Shown here one piece after another: positions 44,017 to 55,654 of a DNA stretch of 64,000 nucleotides. A program made the position numbers and the translations under genes. The stretch covers positions 558,001-622,000 of the forward strand of contig NZ_CP072597.1 in NCBI RefSeq assembly GCF_018847975.1. Direction: 5' to 3'. The DNA is from Lysobacter sp. K5869. Lineage in GTDB: Bacteria; Pseudomonadota; Gammaproteobacteria; Xanthomonadales; Xanthomonadaceae. Below the pieces are notes generated by a model. That model was not told the DNA's origin and ran no database searches. It saw nothing but the letters and a program-made list of their open reading frames with translations. The first letter of the stretch is position 1. Each line of letters begins with the position of its first letter.

Positions 44017-45018
44017 ATGAAAACCGCACTCCGATGGGTTCTGCTCAGCGTGGCGCTCGCCGCCGGCACCGCCGCGGCCAAGGACGCCGAGCTGCTCAAC
44101 GTGTCCTACGACCCGACGCGCGAGTTCTACGCCGAGGTCAACCAAGTCTTCGCCGCGCAATGGAAGCAACAGACCGGCGAGACCCTCAACATCCGCACCT
44201 CGCACGGCGGCTCGGGCAAGCAGGCGCGCGCCGTGGTCGACGGGCTGGAGGCCGACGTGGTGACGCTGGCGCTGGCCGGCGACATCGACACCGTGGCCAA
44301 CGCCAAGCAACTGCCGGCCGATTGGCAGAAGCGCTTGCCGCATCAGAGCTCGCCCTACACCTCGACCATCGTGTTCCTGGTGCGCAAGGGCAATCCGAAG
44401 GGCATCAAGGACTGGGACGACCTGATCAAGCCCGGCGTCGGTGTGATCACGCCCAATCCCAAGACCTCCGGCGGCGCGCGCTGGAACTATCTGGCGGCGT
44501 GGGCCTGGGCCTCGACCAAGTACCGCGAAGGCGACAAGGTCACCGACTACCTGACCCAGTTGTTCAAGAACGTGCCCGTGCTCGACACCGGCGCGCGCGG
44601 CTCCACCACCACCTTCGTCGACCGCAAGATCGGCGATGTGCTGATCGCCTGGGAGAACGAAGCGCTGCTGACCCTGGAGCAGTCCAACACCCGCGGTCAG
44701 TTCGAGATCGTCGTGCCGAGCCTGAGCATCAAGGCCGAGCCGCCGGTGGCGTGGGTGGATAAAAACGTCGACAAGCACGGCACGCGCAAGCAGGCCGAGG
44801 CGTACTTGCGCTTCCTCTACACCCCCGAGGGGCAGCGTCTGGCGGCCAAGCACGGCTACCGCCCGGCCGAGCCGGACAAGGTGCCGGCGGCGGATCTGGC
44901 CAAGTTCCCGGCGGTCAAGCAGGTCACCATCGACGGCGCGTTCGGCGGCTGGAAGAAGGCGCAGGCCGCGCATTTCTCCGACGGCGGGTTCTTCGACAAG
45001 ATCTATCAGCCCAAGTAA
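44017..45018 (+). CDS. sbp: Periplasmic sulfate-binding protein
   Basis: A 333-residue solute-binding protein with a signal peptide (about 1-21). It carries the anion-site sequences [30 protein letters not shown] and [16 protein letters not shown] that define Sbp/CysP. It binds sulfate (possibly thiosulfate) for delivery to CysTWA. It starts 55 bases after the porin and is followed by a long hairpin and a 500-base gap before cysT, so its level can differ from that of the membrane components. Confidence 0.95.
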   Translation: MKTALRWVLLSVALAAGTAAAKDAELLNVSYDPTREFYAEVNQVFAAQWKQQTGETLNIRTSHGGSGKQARAVVDGLEADVVTLALAGDIDTVANAKQLPADWQKRLPHQSSPYTSTIVFLVRKGNPKGIKDWDDLIKPGVGVITPNPKTSGGARWNYLAAWAWASTKYREGDKVTDYLTQLFKNVPVLDTGARGSTTTFVDRKIGDVLIAWENEALLTLEQSNTRGQFEIVVPSLSIKAEPPVAWVDKNVDKHGTRKQAEAYLRFLYTPEGQRLAAKHGYRPAEPDKVPAADLAKFPAVKQVTIDGAFGGWKKAQAAHFSDGGFFDKIYQPK

Positions 45019-45056
45019 TCGGGACGGGCCGCGAAGCGGGCCGAAGGTTTTGCGAC

Positions 45057-45094
45057 CGCGACCGCGCCGGCGTGCGAGAGCCGGCGCGGTCGCG
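45057..45094 (+). terminator. Strong hairpin downstream of sbp
   Basis: A perfect 15-bp stem (45057-45071 with 45080-45094, CGCGACCGCGCCGGC and complement) with an eight-base loop lies 38 bases after the sbp stop. No good T-run follows, so it is more likely an mRNA-stabilising or partial-termination element than a full terminator. Confidence 0.6.
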
Positions 45095-45169
45095 TTCTCG
45101 CCTCGCGTCGTTGCGGCGCTTGCATCCCGTGGTGCGGCACTCTCACCTCGTCTCGCGCCACTCCCACCT

Positions 45170-45275
45170 CGTCATTCCAGCGAAAGCCGGAATCCATTTT
45201 GACTTTGCCTTTCGAGCCCTCTCCGGCAGAGCAAGAGCAACAGCAAAATGGATTCCGGCTTTCGCCGGAATGACG
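45170..45275. mobile_element. MITE-like 106-bp element with 31-bp terminal inverted repeats
   Basis: Arms 45170-45200 and 45245-45275 are reverse complements at 30 of 31 positions (outer sequence CGTCATTCC). They enclose 44 bases with no coding capacity. Such short hairpin elements are typical of miniature inverted-repeat elements or intergenic repeat units. No flanking target duplication is obvious. It lies between sbp and cysT. Confidence 0.65.
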
Positions 45276-45523
45276 GAGTAGGAAGGGCGAACAGGGAGGC
45301 GACCAGGCATGAAGCACCGGGGTTGCCGGCGCCCTGTCGAAACCGGCGCTCCGCCCCTCCGGCTCACCCCATTCACCGTACGGAACTTCTCCGCCACCCC
45401 CGACACCAATCCCATATCGCCATCGCGCACCTCGATACAACCAACGCGCATTTCCACCGGATCGAACAACCGCGATAGCGTCGCACTCCTGCGTCCCTTC
45501 CAACTCCTGCCGCCCACCGCCAC
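45276..45523. other. Remainder of the sbp-cysT gap
   Basis: 248 bases after the MITE-like element. No coding sequence, regulator site or terminator is supported. The last 60 bases (ACCAATCCCATATCGCCATC region and beyond) are less GC-rich and may hold a cysT promoter. Confidence 0.35.
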
Positions 45524-46387
45524 ATGAGCGAGCACGCCCTCCCCTCGCCGGCCTCCGGTCGCTGGCGCCGTCCCTTGCCCGGTTTCGGGCTCGGGCTAGG
45601 CATCGGCCTGACCTGGCTCGGCCTCATCGTCCTGCTGCCGCTGGCGGCCTTGGTGCTGCGTTCCGGCGGCCTGGGCTGGGCCGGCTGGGCGCGGGCCGTG
45701 TCCGATTCGCGCGTGCTCGCCTCGCTCAAGGTCAGCTTCGGCGGCGCCTTCATCGCCGCGGTCGCGGCGCTGCTGTTCGGCGCGCTGATCGCCTGGGTGC
45801 TGGTGCGTTACCGCTTCCCCGGCCGGCGCCTGATGGACGCGCTGGTGGACCTGCCTTTCGCCCTGCCCACCGCGGTCGCCGGCATCACCCTGGCGGCGAT
45901 CTACGACGAGAACGGCTGGGTCGGGCAATTGCTCAAGCCGTTCGGCGTCCAACTGGTCAACAACTTCACCGGCATCGTCATCGCGCTGATCTTCGTCGGC
46001 CTGCCGTTCGCGGTGCGCACCGTGCAACCGGTGCTCGAAGCGCTCGGCCGCGAACAGGAAGAAGCCGCGGTCTCGCTCGGCGCCTCGCGCCTGACCACGC
46101 TGCGCCGGGTGATCCTGCCCGAACTGCTGCCGGCGCTGCTGACCGGCTTCGCGCTGGCGTTCGCGCGCGCGCTCGGCGAATTCGGCTCGGTGATCTTCAT
46201 CTCCGGCAACCTGCCGTGGAAGACCGAGATCGCGCCGATGCTCATCACCATCCGCCTGGAAGAAGACGGCGGCGTGCCGGCCGCGATCGTGCTGGCGACC
46301 TTGCTGCTGCTGATGTCGTTCGCCTGCCTGCTGGCGATCAACGCCGCCGCGACCCTGCTCGCTCACGGAAACCGCCGCGATGGCTGA
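45524..46387 (+). CDS. cysT: Sulfate ABC transporter permease CysT
   Basis: A 287-residue inner-membrane permease with six helices. The ATPase-contact loop is EALGREQEEAAVSLGASRLTTLRRVILP and the helix-rich C-terminus ends AINAAATLLAHG. It forms the channel with CysW for sulfate/thiosulfate import. The cysW start lies eight bases inside its 3' end, so translation is coupled. Also called CysU. Confidence 0.95.
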   Translation: MSEHALPSPASGRWRRPLPGFGLGLGIGLTWLGLIVLLPLAALVLRSGGLGWAGWARAVSDSRVLASLKVSFGGAFIAAVAALLFGALIAWVLVRYRFPGRRLMDALVDLPFALPTAVAGITLAAIYDENGWVGQLLKPFGVQLVNNFTGIVIALIFVGLPFAVRTVQPVLEALGREQEEAAVSLGASRLTTLRRVILPELLPALLTGFALAFARALGEFGSVIFISGNLPWKTEIAPMLITIRLEEDGGVPAAIVLATLLLLMSFACLLAINAAATLLAHGNRRDG

Positions 46388-47237
46388 GCGCGATCACCTG
46401 CAAGAACCCGCGTGGGTGCGCTGGAGCCTGATCGGCCTGGCCGCGGCGATCATGCTGCTGGTCGTGGTGCTGCCGCTGTTCGCCCTGCTCGGCACCGCGT
46501 TCGGCAGCGGGCTGGCGGTGTGGTGGAACGCGGTCAGCGAGGAGCACACCGTCGCCGCGCTCAAGCTGACTTTGCTGACCGCGGCGATCGTGGTGCCGGT
46601 CAACGCGGTCTGCGGCGTGTTCGCGGCCTGGGCGCTGACCCGCTTCGAATTCCGCGGCAAGCGCGCGCTGCTGTCGCTGATCGACTTGCCGTTCGCGGTC
46701 TCGCCGGTGGTCGCCGGCCTGTGTCTGGTGCTGCTGTTCAGCCCGACCCACGGCTTCTTCAAGGATTTCCTCAACGCCCACGACCTCAAGATCCTGTTCG
46801 CCACGCCCGGCATCGTGCTGGCGACCTTGTTCGTGACCTTCCCGTTCGTGGTGCGCGAACTGATCCCGCTGATGGAGCAGCAAGGCAGCGACGAAGAACT
46901 GGCCGCGCGCTCGCTCGGCGCCAACGCCTGGACCATGTTCTTCAAGGTGACCCTGCCCAACATCAAATGGGGCCTGCTGTACGGCGTGCTGTTGTGCAGC
47001 GCGCGCGCGATGGGCGAGTTCGGCGCGGTCACCGTGGTCTCGGGCAATGTGATGGGCGCGACCAACACGCTCTCGCTGCACGTGGAAGTGCTGTACAAGC
47101 AACTCGGCGGCGAAGCCGCGGCGGCGTTCGCGGCGGCCTCGCTGCTCGCGGGGCTGGCGCTGGTGACCTTGGTGGTGAAACTGTGGCTGGAAACGCGGCA
47201 CGGCGATGCGCTGGCGCAATCGCACCGGCGGCATTGA
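46380..47237 (+). CDS. cysW: Sulfate ABC transporter permease CysW
   Basis: A 285-residue permease partner of CysT with six helices and the coupling loop EQQGSDEELAARSLGANAWTMFFKVTLP. The family-typical GEFGAVTVVSGNVMGATNTLSLHVE follows, and GGEAAAAFAAASLLA is in the last helix. It overlaps cysT and is 15 bases from cysA, confirming one operon. Confidence 0.95.
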   Translation: MAERDHLQEPAWVRWSLIGLAAAIMLLVVVLPLFALLGTAFGSGLAVWWNAVSEEHTVAALKLTLLTAAIVVPVNAVCGVFAAWALTRFEFRGKRALLSLIDLPFAVSPVVAGLCLVLLFSPTHGFFKDFLNAHDLKILFATPGIVLATLFVTFPFVVRELIPLMEQQGSDEELAARSLGANAWTMFFKVTLPNIKWGLLYGVLLCSARAMGEFGAVTVVSGNVMGATNTLSLHVEVLYKQLGGEAAAAFAAASLLAGLALVTLVVKLWLETRHGDALAQSHRRH

Positions 47238-47252
47238 TCGAGCGAAGACGAT

Positions 47253-50343
<3,091 letters not shown>

Positions 50344-50362
50344 TCGCGCAGCGGCAAGGCTT

Positions 50363-50701
50363 TCAGGTCGGCCCGTGGAGCACGCACACAAGCGACTCTT
50401 CGTCGCCTCGCAAGCATGAGAAGTACTCCGCGGCGTCTTCGACGGTGGCGAACCAACCGGCGAAAATGAAGTACGGCTCGTCGCATCCGTCGTCGAGCGC
50501 CTGCAGCACACAGACGTCGATAAAGCTGTCGAACAACGACGACGAACACTCACCCACGAACGCCACGAAATCCACGTCGTCGCGCAGCCATTGCGGGACC
50601 CAGGTCCACAGTTCATCGTGATGGGCGCGATCGCTGAGCACCATCATCCTGCGCCGGTAAGGCGCGAGATCCTCGTCGCCGGCATCGCCCGCACCCGCCA
50701 T
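50363..50701 (-). CDS. Small acidic hypothetical protein
   Basis: A 112-residue acidic protein with no signal peptide. It has a Trp-rich N-terminal half (ELWTWVPQWLRDDVDFVAFVGECSSSLFDS) and a C-terminal half with YFIFAGWFATVEDAAEYFSCL. I do not recognise the family. Its ATG overlaps the stop codon of the PD40-like gene by one base (TGATG), so it is translationally coupled to that exported protein. Confidence 0.6.
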   Translation of the reverse strand: MAGAGDAGDEDLAPYRRRMMVLSDRAHHDELWTWVPQWLRDDVDFVAFVGECSSSLFDSFIDVCVLQALDDGCDEPYFIFAGWFATVEDAAEYFSCLRGDEESLVCVLHGPT

Positions 50702-51630
50702 CACCGCGCCTTCGCAGCGGACGCCGCGCCGCCCACGCACCCATCCTTCCCCGTCGCCGCCGGCGCCGCCATCCGATAAATATCCTGCCGCCCCGCCTTC
50801 GGCGCCTTCGCCGTGCCGTTGATCAACAACTCCGTCGGTTTGTTCCAATCCAGCGACGGCCCGAAGGTGAAATTCTCCTCGGTGTTGAACGACAGCTTCA
50901 GCGCAGCCGCATCGCCATAGCGCTGCCCGTCGCATTGCGCGAGGTACAAGCGGAACGGTTTGTCGCCGTCCGCGCTCTGCGAACGCGTGAATACGATCGC
51001 GCGGCCGTCGCCGAGCCACGCGGCGTCGAATTCGTCGGCGGCGGTGTTCACGCCCGGCACCGGACGCGGGTCGACGAAGGCCTTGCCGTCCCAGTGCGCG
51101 ATCCACAGGTCCTGGCCGCCGGCGCCGCCGCGGCCGTCGCTGGCGAACAGCAGATGGCGACCGTCGCGGCTCAGCGTCGGCGCCCATTCGCGGCCGGCGG
51201 TGTTGACGCCGGGGCCGAGGTTTTCGGCCGGGCCGTAACCGCCGTCCGGCAACACCGCGGCGCGGTAGAGGTCTTCCTTGCCGCGGCCGCCGGGGCGGTC
51301 GGAGAAGAACAACAGCCAGCGGCCGTCGGCGCTGAAGTGCGGATCGAAATCGGTGGCGGCGGTGTTGAGCGGCAACGGCTCGGGGTTCTGCCAACGGCCG
51401 TCGATCAACGTCGCCTGCCACAGGTCGCGGCCGCCGGCGCCGCCGGGGCGGTCGCTGCCCCAGACGATGCGCCGTCCGTCGGGACGCACGCTCGCGCGCA
51501 CTTCGCTGTGCGCGGTCGAGACCACGCCCATGCCTTCTATGCCGAATTCGTTCAGTCCCGCGCCGGCCGGGCTGGCTACGGCGCAGGCGAGGAGTACACT
51601 CGGTCGCAACCAGACCCTGGCGTGCCGCAT
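50701..51630 (-). CDS. Exported PD40/TolB-like beta-propeller protein
   Basis: A 309-residue protein with a signal peptide (about 1-24, ending ASPAGA). It has about five WD40-like PD40 blades, each with a DGRxxxFxSDRPGG-type unit (RRIVWGSDRPGGAGGRDLW, RWLLFFSDRPGGRGKEDLY, RHLLFASDGRGGAGGQDLW). These modules occur in TolB-like and other periplasmic propellers that bind partners rather than catalyse. TAGACT at 51661-51666 with GGAG before the ATG gives a plausible promoter, divergent from aroE. Confidence 0.75.
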   Translation of the reverse strand: MRHARVWLRPSVLLACAVASPAGAGLNEFGIEGMGVVSTAHSEVRASVRPDGRRIVWGSDRPGGAGGRDLWQATLIDGRWQNPEPLPLNTAATDFDPHFSADGRWLLFFSDRPGGRGKEDLYRAAVLPDGGYGPAENLGPGVNTAGREWAPTLSRDGRHLLFASDGRGGAGGQDLWIAHWDGKAFVDPRPVPGVNTAADEFDAAWLGDGRAIVFTRSQSADGDKPFRLYLAQCDGQRYGDAAALKLSFNTEENFTFGPSLDWNKPTELLINGTAKAPKAGRQDIYRMAAPAATGKDGCVGGAASAAKAR

Positions 51631-51679
51631 GCGCGTCTTGCTCCCATCGGAAGGGTCACCAGTCTAACGAGGCGCGCCC

Positions 51680-52549
51680 ATGTCGATCGACTCCAGTTCG
51701 TCCAGCCCGGTCCTGCGCTTTGCGGTGTTCGGCCACCCGGTCGCGCATTCGCTGTCGCCGCGCATCCACGCGGCGTTCGCGCGCCAGTTCGGGATCGCGC
51801 TGGAGTACGTGGCGATCGACGCCGCGCCCGAGCGCTTCGACGTGGCCCTGGCCGAATTCGCCGCCGAGGGCGGCCTCGGCGCCAACATCACCCTGCCGCT
51901 GAAGACCCGCGCGGCCAGCATCTGCACCCATCTGAGCGAGCGCGCCCGCCGCGCCGGCGCGGTCAACACGCTGATCCGCAGCGCCACCGGCTGGGAAGGC
52001 GACAACACCGACGGCGTCGGCCTGATCCGCGATCTCGCCGAACGCCACGGCCTGGATCTGCGCGAGCGCCGCACCTTGCTGATCGGCGCCGGCGGCGCCG
52101 CGCGCGGGGTCGCGCCGGCGCTGCTCGACGCCGGCATCGGCGATTTGTTCATCGTCAACCGCACCGGCGAGCGCGCCGACGCGCTGGCCGACACGCTCGG
52201 CCAGCCGGGCCGCGTGCATCCGCGCTATCTCGCCGACGTCGGCAACCTCGGCAACTTCGACCTGATCGTCAACGCCACCTCGGCCGCGCGCGAACACGAA
52301 TTCCCGAGCCTGCCGATGAGCCTGGCGACGCCGCGCACCGCGGCGGTGGACCTGAGCTACGGTCCGGCGGCGATTCCGTTCCTGGCCTGGGCCAAGGTCG
52401 CCGGCGCGCACGACCGCCACGACGGCCTGGGCATGCTGGTCGAACAAGCCGCGGAAAGTTTCGAGCGCTGGCACCGCCGCCGCCCGGACACCGACCCGGT
52501 CTACGATCTGCTGCGCCAGGGCGCGGGCAGCTTGGTCACCGCGGACTGA
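51680..52549 (+). CDS. aroE: Shikimate dehydrogenase
   Basis: Reduces 3-dehydroshikimate to shikimate with NADPH in the pathway leading to chorismate. The 289-residue protein shows [14 protein letters not shown] (substrate serines), catalytic Lys in [10 protein letters not shown], catalytic Asp in GDNTDGVGL, the dinucleotide loop [12 protein letters not shown] and the NADP-preferring NRTGERA. A TACACT about 80 bases upstream is a candidate -10. Its product pool is the ultimate source for the chorismatase at 35155, but the genes are not linked. Confidence 0.95.
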   Translation: MSIDSSSSSPVLRFAVFGHPVAHSLSPRIHAAFARQFGIALEYVAIDAAPERFDVALAEFAAEGGLGANITLPLKTRAASICTHLSERARRAGAVNTLIRSATGWEGDNTDGVGLIRDLAERHGLDLRERRTLLIGAGGAARGVAPALLDAGIGDLFIVNRTGERADALADTLGQPGRVHPRYLADVGNLGNFDLIVNATSAAREHEFPSLPMSLATPRTAAVDLSYGPAAIPFLAWAKVAGAHDRHDGLGMLVEQAAESFERWHRRRPDTDPVYDLLRQGAGSLVTAD

Positions 52550-52631
52550 TCCGCTCGCCCACTCTCGATTCCCTCGCGCACACGTGCGCATCCGCGCGCG
52601 GCGACGCGCGCGTTCCGGCGAGGAGCCGCGC

Positions 52632-52979
52632 ATGACCTTCCAAGACTGGCTGCCCGCGTTGGGCGCTCAAGCGGCGATGATGACGCCGACCCTGCTCGCC
52701 TGCGCCGTCGGCGTGGTGCTGTGCGTCTCGTGGAAGCGCCGCATCGGCGTCGGCGCGGTCTACGGCGCGGCCGCGTTCTCGTTGGAGATCGTCGGCGCGC
52801 TGCTGGGACTGGCCGGGCAAGCCTGGATGTACAAGATGCTGGATTCCGGCATGCCCGCGAGTTCGGCCGGCATGATCAATTCCATGGTCGGCGTCGTCCA
52901 TGTGCTGCTGTCGCTGGTCTCCACCGGCCTGTTGATCGCCGCCGTGCTGGCCAAACGGCCGGCGCCGCCGCAGGCCTGA
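52632..52979 (+). CDS. Small membrane protein, unknown
   Basis: A 115-residue protein with four hydrophobic helices (about 12-32, 36-58, 62-78 and 84-106), so an integral membrane protein. No family recognised. GAGGAG just upstream supports the chosen ATG rather than the earlier in-frame one. It is followed after 11 bases by the YkgJ-like gene and could be cotranscribed with aroE, which ends 82 bases before it. Confidence 0.65.
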   Translation: MTFQDWLPALGAQAAMMTPTLLACAVGVVLCVSWKRRIGVGAVYGAAAFSLEIVGALLGLAGQAWMYKMLDSGMPASSAGMINSMVGVVHVLLSLVSTGLLIAAVLAKRPAPPQA

Positions 52980-52990
52980 GGCGCGCGGCG

Positions 52991-53245
52991 ATGCGCTGCC
53001 GCGACCGCTGCGGCGCGTGCTGCATCGCGCCCTCGATCGCCTCGCCGATCCCGGGCATGCCGCACGGCAAGCCGGCCGGCATTCCCTGCGTGCAACTCGA
53101 CGACGACTTGCGCTGCCGCTTGTTCGGCCGGCCCGAGCGGCCGCGCTTTTGCGCCTCCCTGCAGCCGCAAGCCGAGATGTGCGGCGACGCGCGCGAGGAC
53201 GCGCTGGCGACGCTGACGGCGCTGGAGCGCGCTACCGCGCCGTGA
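52991..53245 (+). CDS. YkgJ-like cysteine-cluster protein
   Basis: An 84-residue cytosolic protein with the family's spaced cysteines ([46 protein letters not shown]), which are thought to bind zinc or an iron-sulfur centre. Role unknown. It starts 11 bases after the membrane protein gene, with a GGCGCGCGGCG leader that is a poor ribosome-binding site; translation may depend on the preceding gene. Confidence 0.8.
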   Translation: MRCRDRCGACCIAPSIASPIPGMPHGKPAGIPCVQLDDDLRCRLFGRPERPRFCASLQPQAEMCGDAREDALATLTALERATAP

Positions 53246-53548
53246 ACGCTCGGTCCGCGTAAGCCGGATATCCCGTGTAGCCGCGTTCGTCGCCGCTGCG
53301 AGCTCGTCGCGCGGGTTCGACGTGGCGGGCCGGAACTGATCGATCAGAAACCGTCGCGGCGAACCAGCGCCGTTGAATCTGATTTTCCAGGACCGGCGCT
53401 CGTTCAGCCCGCTCGCGCGACCTCTGCACGAGCGCTTCGAGCGGCCCGAATAGTCGGCCCGCGAAAACCGCGGACGAAAAAAAGCCCTCTCCTTTTGCCG
53501 GAGTCCGGGAGAGGGCAAGTAAAGCTCAGGGGAAGGCAGAGCGTTCGG
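53246..53548. other. Convergent intergenic region
   Basis: 303 bases between the YkgJ-like gene and the exporter gene. No coding sequence is supported. The terminator of the metallophore-like operon lies at its right end; the rest has no recognised element. Confidence 0.5.
53477..53516 (-). terminator. Terminator of the long minus-strand operon
   Basis: On the minus strand GCCCTCTCC...GGAGAGGGC forms a nine-pair stem followed by a run of seven T residues, 32 bases after the exporter stop codon. It marks the end of the nine-gene unit. Confidence 0.85.
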
Positions 53549-54766
53549 TTACGACGGCGAGGCGCGTTCGCGCAGAGTCAGATGCAGGCCGGCCGCGCTG
53601 AGCAGGCCGACCGCGCAGAACACCGTCCACGGCAGCCACGGCCGGCCGCTCGCGGCGGCGATATCGATCAACCAACCGCCGGCGATGTTGCCGAAGCCGC
53701 CGCCGACGGCGAGGCTGAGCGAACTCACGCCGAGGAAGGTGCCCAAGGCGCGCGCATCGGCGAGCCCGGCGATCAGCGTTTGTTGGGTCGGTCTCGTCAG
53801 CACCGCACCCACGGCGTAGCCGGCCACGCACGCCAGCAAGCCCGGATACGAGCCGACGAAGGCGATCGCGCCGGTCGCCAGCGCCATCAAGGCCACGCCC
53901 AGCACCAGCACCTTCGCCGCGCTGAGGCGTCGCTCCAGCCAACGCACCAAGCCGTACTGCAGCGCCACGGTGATGCCGGCGCTGAGCGCGAACATCGCGC
54001 CGACGCCGTCGCTACCGCCGGCGAGCTTTTGCGCCAGCAGCGGGAAGCTGATGTTGATCTGCACCGCGAGAAACCAATACAGCATCAGCAGCCCGACCAG
54101 GCTCAGGAACACGCGGTTGCCCCGCACCAAGCCCAATCCGTGGCGCAGCGGCGGCGGCTGCGGCGGCATCTCGAACTTCGGCAGCAGCTTCAACGCGATG
54201 ACGAAGTTCAGCGCGAAGCACGCCGCCGCGGCCAGACAGACGATGCGGAAATCGAAGCGCAGCAAGGCCACGCCGAGCAGCGGCCCGAGCGTCGTCGCCA
54301 CGCCGCTGACCCAGTTGCTGATCGCGTAGTAGCGCGGCCGCGTGTCGGCGTCGGTGAGCGCGGCGATGCTGGCTTGATACGGCGCCTCGAACATCGCCCC
54401 GCCCAGCGCCGACAGCGCCATCGCCGCCAACAGCAGCGGCAGGTCGGTGGCGAAGGCGAGGCTGGCGAAACCCGCTGCGCGCAACAGCACGCCCAGGCAG
54501 ATCATGCGTCGCGCGCCGAAACGGTCCGAGAGCATCCCGCCGATCAGCGCCAAGCCTTGCTGCAGCAACTGCCGCACCGCCAGTGCGAGGCCGACCGCGG
54601 CGGCCGCCATGCCCAGCCCATCGACGTAATGCACGGCCACCAACGGCATCAACATGGCGAAGCCGGCGACCATGAAGAAGGTGTAGACCAGCAAGCCGCC
54701 GAGCGCTCGCTTGCGCGCGGCTTCGTCGAGCGCGGGAAGGTCGGCGGGCGCGGCGGCGGCGTTCAT
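53549..54766 (-). CDS. MFS exporter of the metallophore-like operon
   Basis: A 405-residue major facilitator protein with twelve helices. It carries the loop 2-3 motif GGMLSDRFGARRM (G-x-x-x-D-R-x-G-R-R type) and the MdtH-like GALGGAMFEAPYQ region (seen here as ALGGAMFEAPYQASIAAL). Such proteins export small molecules or drugs by proton antiport. It is the last gene of the operon, eight bases after the DUF364 gene. By context it would secrete the product made by the kinase, PLP enzyme and ligase, as CntE does for staphylopine (analogy, not homology claim). Confidence 0.85.
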   Translation of the reverse strand: MNAAAAPADLPALDEAARKRALGGLLVYTFFMVAGFAMLMPLVAVHYVDGLGMAAAAVGLALAVRQLLQQGLALIGGMLSDRFGARRMICLGVLLRAAGFASLAFATDLPLLLAAMALSALGGAMFEAPYQASIAALTDADTRPRYYAISNWVSGVATTLGPLLGVALLRFDFRIVCLAAAACFALNFVIALKLLPKFEMPPQPPPLRHGLGLVRGNRVFLSLVGLLMLYWFLAVQINISFPLLAQKLAGGSDGVGAMFALSAGITVALQYGLVRWLERRLSAAKVLVLGVALMALATGAIAFVGSYPGLLACVAGYAVGAVLTRPTQQTLIAGLADARALGTFLGVSSLSLAVGGGFGNIAGGWLIDIAAASGRPWLPWTVFCAVGLLSAAGLHLTLRERASPS

Positions 54767-54774
54767 CGTCCGGC

Positions 54775-55614
54775 TCAGGCCGCTTCGCGCGCGCCGAGGC
54801 GTTCGGCGCGATAGAGGTGGATCGGCGTCGGATCGGCGCTGAACTGTGAGAACGGGAACGGCTCGGACGATACCGCGGCCACGCCGTCGCCGAGGAAGCG
54901 CGGCGCGATCGCGCTGCCGGTCTGCGCGTACACGACCAAGCCGATGCCGCGTTCGCGCGCGACCGCGACGATGCGGTCGAACGAGCCGTTGCTCAAGGTC
55001 ATGCCGGTGGCGATCACCAGGTCGGCCTGCGCCAACACCGGCTCCATGTCGCGCATCACTTCGGTACCGTCGGCCGTGCGGCGCATATTGAAGTCGCAAG
55101 GCAAGCACGTGCCGCCGCGCGCGCGGATCGCCTCGACCAGCGGATTGACCACGCCGATCAAGCCCACGCGCATGCCCGGCCGGATATCGAGCAGGCCGGC
55201 GATGGCCGCGTCGCGCGCCTTGGCCCGCTCCAGCGGCGTGCCGTGCGGCAGCAGCAGCGTGCGCGCCTGCGGCTGCTCGCGATGCGGATAGGCCAAAGCG
55301 AGATACGCATCGAGCGCGGCCACCCGCACCGGCGTGCGTTCGTCGCGCAGCAACTCGACGAGGCTGCGGCCGGACAAGTCCTCGGCGATCGCCGAATCGA
55401 GCTGATCGCGCTCCAGGCAGCAGCCGCCGAACGCGGACTCGGCGCGCAGCACCAGATAGTAGTTTCGGTACTTGGTATCGGTGCCGGGGAACTGGGTGCT
55501 CTGGCGGACCCAGAACGCGCCCACCGCGTGCAGCGCGGCGGGATCGGGGCCGTGCTCGCCGCGCAACACGGCTTCGGTGAGGTCGGCGACGGTGCGGGGA
55601 ATGGGCGGAGTCAT
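54775..55614 (-). CDS. DUF364 (Rossmann-like) protein of the metallophore-like operon
   Basis: A 279-residue protein. The N-terminal half (about 1-130) includes YRNYYLVLRAESAFGGCCLERD; the C-terminal half is a Rossmann-like DUF364 domain (about 140-260) with RVGLIGVVNPLVEAIRARGG and DLVIATGMTLSNGSFDRIV. From memory, structures of DUF364 proteins suggested a role linked to heavy-metal chelation; no reaction is proven. It is 40 bases after the ATP-grasp gene and eight before the exporter, so it belongs to the pathway. It could finish the molecule or handle the metal complex after uptake. Confidence 0.75.
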   Translation of the reverse strand: MTPPIPRTVADLTEAVLRGEHGPDPAALHAVGAFWVRQSTQFPGTDTKYRNYYLVLRAESAFGGCCLERDQLDSAIAEDLSGRSLVELLRDERTPVRVAALDAYLALAYPHREQPQARTLLLPHGTPLERAKARDAAIAGLLDIRPGMRVGLIGVVNPLVEAIRARGGTCLPCDFNMRRTADGTEVMRDMEPVLAQADLVIATGMTLSNGSFDRIVAVARERGIGLVVYAQTGSAIAPRFLGDGVAAVSSEPFPFSQFSADPTPIHLYRAERLGAREAA

Positions 55615-55654
55615 GCGGGCCTCGTGGTGGTGGCGGATCTCGTTGAGCGACGAA

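Noticed and set aside
45170..45275. tRNA or small RNA gene in the sbp-cysT gap
   Set aside because: The hairpin is a simple near-perfect inverted repeat without cloverleaf arms; no tRNA or rRNA was recognised in the window.
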